Source: Christensenellaceae bacterium (GTDB taxonomy: Bacteria; Bacillota; Clostridia; Christensenellales; SZUA-584). Taken from it: DNA of 11,107 nucleotides. The stretch spans positions 1 to 11,107 of the forward strand of contig JAAXZP010000328.1 of assembly GCA_012719815.1 (NCBI GenBank), given 5' to 3'. Position 1 is the stretch's first letter; each line of letters begins with the position of its first letter. Below the pieces are notes generated by a model. The model searched no databases and was not told the origin of the DNA. It saw only the letters and a list, made by a program, of their open reading frames with translations. This document shows positions 6,798 through 11,107 of this stretch, piece after piece. Position numbers and translations under genes: made by a program.

Positions 6798-7523
6798 ATG
6801 ATAGATCGGGCGCAGATTAAGGAGATCGCAAAGTATAAGTTCAAACAGCGGTACGGCATGTGCGTGGGTGCGGCGCTGCTGATTATTCTGCTGGGGGGAG
6901 AAAGCAACATATCCTACGGCCCCAACTTCTCATTCGGGCTGCCTGACGAGATGCAGGTTTTCGTGCCGTTCATCGTCGGCATCGGGTTCATTGCAATGCT
7001 GGTGTATCTGCTCGTCGGCGCGCCGCTCAGAGTGGGGAATGCGCAGTTTACCCGCTGCATTTACAACGACTGGCAAACCAGCGTCGGCGACATGTTCCGC
7101 CGCGGCTTCGACGATTACGGGCGCAATCTGGGCGGCATTCTGTGGATGCAGCTGTTTATTTTCCTGTGGTCGCTGCTGTTCGTTATTCCGGGCATCGTCA
7201 AATCGTATGCCTATTTTGCGACGCCGTATATACTCTCGGAATTCCCCGCCGTGAAGCCCACCGACGCGATTAAGATATCCATGCGCATGACGAAAGGCTT
7301 CAAGGGGGAGCTTTTTGTGCTGGACTTAAGCTTCCTGGGTTGGAACCTGCTGTCTATGCTGACGCTGGGGCTGCTGGGCATACTCTATGTCAACCCGTAT
7401 TATCACGCCAGCAAAGCGGGCTTTTATGAGGTGATAAAAGCCAACGCGCTGAATACCGGCGCGGTGAGCTGGTGGGAGCTGACGGGATATCCCGGAGGGG
7501 AAGGCGGCAGAGCAGGATATTGA
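6798..7523 (+). CDS. DUF975 family integral membrane protein
   Basis: The 241-residue protein matches the DUF975 family, common in Clostridia and of unknown function. It opens with the family's basic helix (DRAQIKEIAKYKFKQRYG) leading into a first membrane segment (about 20-34). The GAPLRVGNAQF block (74-84), a second membrane segment (55-76), the WMQLFIFLWSLLFVIPGIVKSYAY segment (116-139), the PYILSEFP stretch and the ELFVLDLSFLGWNLLSMLTLGLLGILYVNPY segment (171-201) follow in the family order. It closes with YHASKAGFYEVIK, another family mark. ATG 6798 has GGAGG five bases upstream. An earlier in-frame ATG at 6768 falls inside a hairpin and lacks a ribosome binding site. The pnuC start lies 65 bases downstream with no terminator between, so the two may be co-transcribed. 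Confidence 0.88.
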   Translation: MIDRAQIKEIAKYKFKQRYGMCVGAALLIILLGGESNISYGPNFSFGLPDEMQVFVPFIVGIGFIAMLVYLLVGAPLRVGNAQFTRCIYNDWQTSVGDMFRRGFDDYGRNLGGILWMQLFIFLWSLLFVIPGIVKSYAYFATPYILSEFPAVKPTDAIKISMRMTKGFKGELFVLDLSFLGWNLLSMLTLGLLGILYVNPYYHASKAGFYEVIKANALNTGAVSWWELTGYPGGEGGRAGY

Positions 7524-7534
7524 AATCCTGCCGC
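7504..7534 (+). promoter_or_regulatory. Two mutually exclusive hairpins spanning the DUF975 stop codon
   Basis: GCGGCAG (7504-7510) can pair with CTGCCGC (7528-7534). Alternatively GCAGGAT (7512-7518) can pair with ATCCTGC (7525-7531) around a six-base loop that contains part of the DUF975 stop. Both stems are seven perfect pairs and share CTGC, so only one can form. The position between two co-directional genes could affect coupling of pnuC translation. Function is inferred only. Confidence 0.3.
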
Positions 7535-7588
7535 TCGATTTGCGATAAAACCGGCGCTGGCTTTGGCGGTATATTGCGGGGTGGGCTT

Positions 7589-8383
7589 TTGAAAGACTGG
7601 ACCTTATTTGAAAAGGCGTGGCTGGCGGTTTTCTGCGCGCTGGTCCTGACCGCCACGCTTGTGTTTTCCCGGACGGGTACCGACTATTCGGACGCCGGCA
7701 GCATTCTTTTGAACTGGGTGCTGTCGCCGCTGAGCGCCATCACCGGCATATTCTGCGTGGTGCTGGCCGCCAAGGGCAGCATCCGGACATACCTGTGGGG
7801 GCTTATTAGTTCCGCCACATATGGTTTTCTGGCGTATGTCGGCGGGTATTACGGCGACATGTTGCTGAATTGGGTGTACTTTCTGCCGATGCAGGTTGTG
7901 GGCTTCCTGGCGTGGCGGCGCCGCTTAAGGCCGCAAAGCCGGGTGTACGTGAAGATGCAAGCGCTCAGGTGGTGGCAGTGGCTGCTCACGCTGGCTGCCG
8001 GCGCGCTGGCGGCTTATCTTTTTGGCTTATTGCTGAGCCGCATGGACAGCTGGCTGACCGCCGCGCTGAAGCGCAGCGCCTCCATCTACACCTACATCGA
8101 CGGGATTGCCGGGATACCGCATTTCGGCGCGCTGTTCGACGCCTCGACGGAGGTGCTTCAGATTTTTGCCCAGATACTGATGGCGCTGTGCTACGCGGAG
8201 CAGTGGTGGCTGTGGATACTGGTCAACATCATCACGGCGGTGATGTGGGCGCTGGTCATCGTGGCCGACCCGGCGTCGCTGCCCTGGGCGCTGCCGACGC
8301 TGATCATGTGGGTGGCGTATCTGGTGAACTCGGTCTACGGGCTTGTGAACTGGAAGAAAGGGGCAAAGCTGGCCTATGTATAG
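7589..8383 (+). CDS. pnuC: PnuC-type vitamin transporter (nicotinamide riboside or related)
   Basis: PnuC proteins carry nicotinamide riboside, or in related branches thiamine or riboflavin, across the membrane by facilitated diffusion, with the substrate trapped by phosphorylation inside. The 264-residue product has seven or eight hydrophobic segments. Its N-terminus KDWTLFEKAWL fits clostridial PnuC proteins. LSPLSAITGIFCVVLAAKG (45-63), GLISSATYGFLAY, YYGDMLLNWVYFLPMQVVGFLAW (87-109) and EQWWLWILVN (204-213) are the family blocks that line the substrate path. The start is a TTG at 7589 with GGGGTGGG a few bases ahead. The frame is open back to a GTG at 7472 inside DUF975, but residues before 7589 do not look like protein and would overlap that gene. 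Substrate cannot be fixed, because no kinase or biosynthetic partner is nearby. No terminator was found after it. Confidence 0.88.
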   Translation: MKDWTLFEKAWLAVFCALVLTATLVFSRTGTDYSDAGSILLNWVLSPLSAITGIFCVVLAAKGSIRTYLWGLISSATYGFLAYVGGYYGDMLLNWVYFLPMQVVGFLAWRRRLRPQSRVYVKMQALRWWQWLLTLAAGALAAYLFGLLLSRMDSWLTAALKRSASIYTYIDGIAGIPHFGALFDASTEVLQIFAQILMALCYAEQWWLWILVNIITAVMWALVIVADPASLPWALPTLIMWVAYLVNSVYGLVNWKKGAKLAYV

Positions 8384-8483
8384 AGCGGGGGCGATTGCGG
8401 GGAAGTTTCTGCCGCCGCACCGGTCAGAGCGGTGGAACCACAGTGACGGAACGGCCGTATCCAAGAAATTTAATAATATAGAC

Positions 8484-8514
8484 TTGACTTGCCCATGTTT
8501 GAAGGTGTTACCAT
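8484..8514 (+). promoter_or_regulatory. Candidate MerR-type promoter of the alcohol dehydrogenase gene
   Basis: A near-consensus -35 TTGACT (8484-8489) is separated by 19 bases from TACCAT (8509-8514). Such overlong spacers are typical of promoters activated by MerR-family regulators, which untwist the spacer. CTTGACTT at the left edge also resembles the start of MerR-type aldehyde-stress operators. The dyad in the spacer is imperfect and no merR gene is in the window. A weaker alternative, TTACCA with 17 bases to CATATA, lies just downstream. Confidence 0.4.
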
Positions 8515-8557
8515 ATATCATAGCACGAATCATATAACGGTATAAAGGAGACAGAAG

Positions 8558-9721
8558 ATGAGATTTGACCACTATATTCCCACGAAGATACTGTTCGGCA
8601 GCGGTGCGCTGTCCGAACTGCACGAACAGGCGCTGCCCGGTAAAAAAGCGCTGATCGTGACCACAGCGGGGCAGTCCGTCAAAAAGTACGGTTACTTAAA
8701 GCAGCTCACGGACCAGCTCGACATGAGCGGCGTCTCTTACGCGCTGTTCGACCGCATACTGCCCAACCCCATCATCGAGCACGTGCACGAGGGCGCGCAG
8801 CTGGCGCGGGAGGCCGGCTGCGACTTCGTGATCGGTCTGGGCGGCGGCAGCGCGATAGATTCTTCCAAGGCCATCGCAGTGATGGCGCGCAATCCCGGCA
8901 GTTACTGGGATTACGTGAGCGGCGGCAGCGGCAGGGGCCTGCCTGTGCCCAACGACCCGCTGCCGGTGGTGGCGATCACCACCACGGCGAGTACCGGCAC
9001 CGAGGCGGATCCCTGGATGGTGATCACCAACGGCGAGGAGAAAATCGGCTTCGGGTACGACAAGACGTTCCCGGTGCTGTCGGTGGTGGACCCGCAGCTG
9101 ATGCTGACGGTGCCGCCGCGCCTTACGGCATACCAGGGCTTCGCCGCGCTGTTCCACAGCACCGCAGGGTATATCTGCAAGTACGCCGACCCCATCAGCG
9201 ACCTCTATGCGCTTAAAGCCATCGAGCTTGTGGGCAAAAGCCTCGCGGCGGCGGTGAAGGATGGCTCGGATGTCGCGGCGCGCGAGGACGTGGCGCTGGC
9301 CAACCCGCTGGCCGGCATGGTGGAGTCCACGTCGTCCTGCATATCGGAGCACTCGCTGGCGCACGCGCGGTCCGCATATCATCCGGAGATCGAGCACGGC
9401 GCGGCGCTCATCATGGTAAGCCGGGCTTACTATACGCATTTTGCCAAATCGGGCGTGCGCGACGAGCGCATGATCGACATGGCGCGGGCGCTGGGCAAGT
9501 CGGACGCCAAGAGCCCGATGGATTTCGTGGAAGCGCTGGCGGAGTTGCAGCAGGCCTGCGGCGTGGACAGCCTTAAAATGTCGGACTACGGCATTGGATA
9601 CGACGAGCTGGAAAAGTACGCCTGCAACGCCCGCGAGACGATGGGCGGCCTGTTTGAAATGGATCCGGCGCCCCTCTCCGACGCGGACGTGCTGGAGATA
9701 TTCAGGCGCTCGTACCGCTGA
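8558..9721 (+). CDS. Iron-type alcohol dehydrogenase family protein with altered metal site
   Basis: This 387-residue protein is a full-length member of the group III (iron-activated) alcohol dehydrogenases, which interconvert alcohols and aldehydes with NAD(P)H in the cytoplasm. The N-terminal nucleotide domain has the GLGGGSAIDSSKA motif (93-105) and the TTTASTGTEADPW block (141-153). The C-terminal helical domain holds the metal site. The usual pattern GxDALxHxxE is here GFAALFHSTA (194-203), so the ligand aspartate is Ala196 and the conserved glutamate is Ala203. The three histidine ligands remain: His200, His265 in EHSLAH and His280 in EIEHGAAL. The rest, including the C-terminal MGGLFEMDPAPLSDADVLEIFRRSYR block, is well conserved. 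The start has AAGGAG eight bases ahead of ATG. The protein may have lost metal-dependent activity or use another metal arrangement. Family assignment is sure, activity uncertain. Confidence 0.95.
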   Translation: MRFDHYIPTKILFGSGALSELHEQALPGKKALIVTTAGQSVKKYGYLKQLTDQLDMSGVSYALFDRILPNPIIEHVHEGAQLAREAGCDFVIGLGGGSAIDSSKAIAVMARNPGSYWDYVSGGSGRGLPVPNDPLPVVAITTTASTGTEADPWMVITNGEEKIGFGYDKTFPVLSVVDPQLMLTVPPRLTAYQGFAALFHSTAGYICKYADPISDLYALKAIELVGKSLAAAVKDGSDVAAREDVALANPLAGMVESTSSCISEHSLAHARSAYHPEIEHGAALIMVSRAYYTHFAKSGVRDERMIDMARALGKSDAKSPMDFVEALAELQQACGVDSLKMSDYGIGYDELEKYACNARETMGGLFEMDPAPLSDADVLEIFRRSYR

Positions 9722-9730
9722 CACATACGC

Positions 9731-9789
9731 AAAGCGCCCCCGCGTTTGCCCTAAGGCCGAAAAGGTTCTCGAAGCGCGGGGGCTTTTTT
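9731..9789 (+). terminator. Intrinsic terminator of the alcohol dehydrogenase gene
   Basis: CCCCCGCG (9737-9744) pairs with CGCGGGGG (9775-9782). Flanking AAAGC and GCTTT extend the stem across one bulged G, and TTTTTTATTTT follows. The loop is about 30 bases and can form a small internal hairpin (GCC/GGC). It closes the chromosomal-looking part of the window before the phage-like genes. Confidence 0.85.
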
Positions 9790-9862
9790 ATTTTGCCGCC
9801 AAGGTTGAAAGATCGTGAAAGACGCCTTCGTGTAGCATCAAAAGAAAACGGAGGAAATCGGT

Positions 9863-10258
9863 ATGCAGATTGATTGGAACGAGCTGATCATAGCAATAGC
9901 GGGGCTGCTTTTTTCCGCGGTCATCATCCCGCTGGTGAAGGCGGCGTTTGCGTGGCTCAAGGGCAGGACGCGCTGCGAGATGCTGTCTTTTGCGCTGTAT
10001 GAGGCGGAGAAGGTGGCGGACCCCGTGGTGGCGAGCCTGCAGCAGACGGTGGTGCAGGGCCTCAAGGAGAAGTCGGCGGACGGCAAGCTGACCGTGGAAG
10101 ACGCGCGGGAGATAGCGGACCTCGCGCTGGAGCGGTTTTTGTCCGGACTGTCGGCGCAGACGCTGGCGCTGCTGGAGGATAACGCCGGGGATATCATCGA
10201 GTACGCGTCCCACCTGCTGGAGGCGCGGCTGCTTAAGCTGAAGGAGGGACGCTCATGA
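9863..10258 (+). CDS. LLH-type phage holin-like membrane protein
   Basis: This 131-residue protein has one N-terminal membrane segment (about 7-28, IIAIAGLLFSAVIIPLVKAAF) followed by a charged helical tail. The tail has the block ALYEAEKVADPVVASLQQTVVQGLKEK, then KLTVEDAREIADLALERFL and a final amphipathic helix. This layout matches the holin LLH family of phages and prophages of Bacillota, which make membrane lesions that release endolysin. Some relatives are resident chromosomal proteins of unknown role. ATG 9863 has GGAGG eight bases ahead. No promoter was evident in the 70 bases after the upstream terminator. The next gene starts inside its stop codon (ATGA), showing coupling. An anti-holin or an unrelated small membrane protein cannot be excluded. 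Confidence 0.65.
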   Translation: MQIDWNELIIAIAGLLFSAVIIPLVKAAFAWLKGRTRCEMLSFALYEAEKVADPVVASLQQTVVQGLKEKSADGKLTVEDAREIADLALERFLSGLSAQTLALLEDNAGDIIEYASHLLEARLLKLKEGRS

Positions 10259-10857
10259 GCACCGGCAGAGCGGCGATGACGCCCGAGCAGGCCAAAGCCA
10301 GCCTTGAGAAGCAGTACAAGAGCCAGCTGGAAGCGCAGCTGAAAAAGGCGGAGGCGGCGTATACCCAAAGCGTCAACAGCTATCAGGCCCAGCTCGCCAA
10401 AGCGCCGGAAGCGTATCAGACCCTGCGCAACCAGGCCTATACCGAACACGCGCTGGCCGAGCAGTCGCGCAAGGAGAACATGGCCAACATGGGGCTGTCG
10501 GGCGCGGGCGGCACGTCGCAGACGCTGCAGCAGCGCAACCAGACCGCGCTTTTGAAGACGGTGGGCGACATCAACCGCCAGAAGCAGGACTACACCGACA
10601 ACATCAACCTGGCCCTCGCCAACCTGGACACGCAGTACAGGGCCGACACCTTTGCGCTGGAGCAGCAGAACCAGGCGGAGCTCAACGCGGCGCTGATGGC
10701 GTACGACCAGTGGCGCAGCGGCTATGACCTGAGCGTGGACCAGTATGAGCTGTCCAGGAGCAGCCGCGTATTTGAACAGGCGTGGGCGCTGCTGCAGAAA
10801 AAGCGCATCACCAAGGCCCAGTTCGAGCAGTGGACGGGCATCAGGCTGAGGAGGTAA
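10255..10857 (+). CDS. Coiled-coil phage-like protein of unknown function
   Basis: This 200-residue product is soluble, Gln/Ala-rich and nearly all helical, with no signal peptide. Two long amphipathic stretches (about 10-75 and 98-160) flank a short flexible centre, NMGLSGAGGTSQTLQQR (78-94). Similar helix, Gly/Ser-rich loop, helix proteins with repeated Gln and Tyr are found among structural genes of Bacillota phages, but I do not know a function for them. The C-terminus, ALLQKKRITKAQFEQWTGI (178-196), resembles the helix plus ITxEQYxxITG ending of small XkdX-type phage proteins. It starts in the ATGA overlap with the holin gene and ends three bases before the next GTG, so the three genes form one translational unit. 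A structural or appendage protein is the likeliest role, by inference only. Confidence 0.6.
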   Translation: MSTGRAAMTPEQAKASLEKQYKSQLEAQLKKAEAAYTQSVNSYQAQLAKAPEAYQTLRNQAYTEHALAEQSRKENMANMGLSGAGGTSQTLQQRNQTALLKTVGDINRQKQDYTDNINLALANLDTQYRADTFALEQQNQAELNAALMAYDQWRSGYDLSVDQYELSRSSRVFEQAWALLQKKRITKAQFEQWTGIRLRR

Positions 10858-10860
10858 GCC

Positions 10861-11107
10861 GTGGCGCAGGGAAACAAGGCAGTCGACTTAAAATACGACG
10901 AGCAGTCGGCAAAGCAGCGGGCGAAGCTGGCGGCCATGCACGACAGAACACGCAGCGGTATGAAGGCCTGCGCGCGGCCGCCGACGCCGTCTATCAGAGG
11001 CTCAAAACGGAGGCGTATATCAACCGGGCCCTCTCGGCCCTGGCGGGAGGGCCCGCCGCCTCGTCCATGACGCACCGCCCGCGCGGCATGAGCGCGCTGC
11101 TGAAAGA
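10861..11107 (+). pseudogene. Frameshifted small coding region, continues beyond the window
   Basis: A GTG start at 10861 with AGGAGG just ahead opens a frame whose first 28 codons look like real coding (charged, Gln-rich, mostly G or C in third position) up to AKLAAMHD. After about base 10944 this frame turns into Arg/Pro-rich sequence typical of a wrong frame and stops at 11070. The -1 frame then looks like protein (QNTQRYEGLRAAADAVYQRL, then TEAYINRALSAL) and is open to the end of the window. A missing base between GAC (10942-10944) and CAG would join the two into one helical protein like its neighbour. This may be a true mutation or a sequence error. The product is not recognised, and position suggests it belongs to the same phage-like module. 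Confidence 0.55.

Noticed and set aside
7524..7588. Possible vitamin riboswitch ahead of pnuC
   Set aside because: The space is too short and I could not recognise any known NAD+, thiamine or FMN aptamer core. Only the alternative hairpins are reported.
8418..8434. CACCG/CGGTG hairpin after pnuC
   Set aside because: It is five pairs with no T-run, so not a convincing terminator.
8451..8458. Palindrome ACGGCCGT upstream of the dehydrogenase promoter
   Set aside because: An isolated eight-base palindrome in GC-rich DNA is expected by chance, and no second copy was seen.
8696..9724. 342-codon open frame on the - strand opposite the alcohol dehydrogenase
   Set aside because: His/Arg/Ala-rich shadow of GC-rich codons on a well conserved gene, with no start signal or known motif.

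Overview
The window reads as chromosomal DNA from a GC-rich member of the Bacillota, most likely a Clostridia-type anaerobe. This rests on strong AGGAGG-type ribosome binding sites, some GTG and TTG starts, hairpin-plus-T-run terminators, and a gene set typical of that group (LCP cell-wall ligase, Mbeg1-like DUF2974 hydrolase, DUF975 membrane protein, PnuC, iron-type alcohol dehydrogenase). GC content looks near 60 % by eye but was not counted. No tRNA, rRNA, CRISPR array, insertion sequence or integrase gene was seen. No gap between genes exceeds about 260 bases.

Left part, + strand (1-2255): the 3' part of a ComEC-like metallo-beta-lactamase-fold protein with a C-terminal lamin-tail-like domain, then a LytR-CpsA-Psr (LCP) protein that ends at a good terminator. 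Middle, - strand (2259-5822): a DUF2974 alpha/beta hydrolase, preceded upstream on its strand by a complete polar amino acid ABC importer in the order binding lipoprotein, permease, ATPase. A promoter lies before the lipoprotein. A second promoter candidate and a terminator-like hairpin lie between lipoprotein and permease, which would let the binding protein be made in excess. The middle and left parts converge at the 2224-2255 terminator.

Right part, + strand (6079-9721): a Sel1-repeat protein with its own terminator, a DUF975 membrane protein, a PnuC-type vitamin transporter starting at TTG, and an iron-type alcohol dehydrogenase. The dehydrogenase promoter has a 19-base spacer, as MerR-activated promoters do. 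The enzyme appears to have lost the conserved metal-binding aspartate (Ala196) and the nearby conserved glutamate (Ala203). A long-stem terminator closes it.

Right end (9863-11107): a tightly packed, phage-like trio of an LLH-type holin, a coiled-coil protein overlapping it by ATGA, and a third small gene whose coding signal jumps to the -1 frame near base 10944. This looks like the edge of a prophage or domesticated phage module continuing past the window.

I did not find a clearly new multi-gene system. The observations most worth checking are the dehydrogenase substitutions, the altered metal site and fusion in the first gene, and the phage-like trio with its frame jump.
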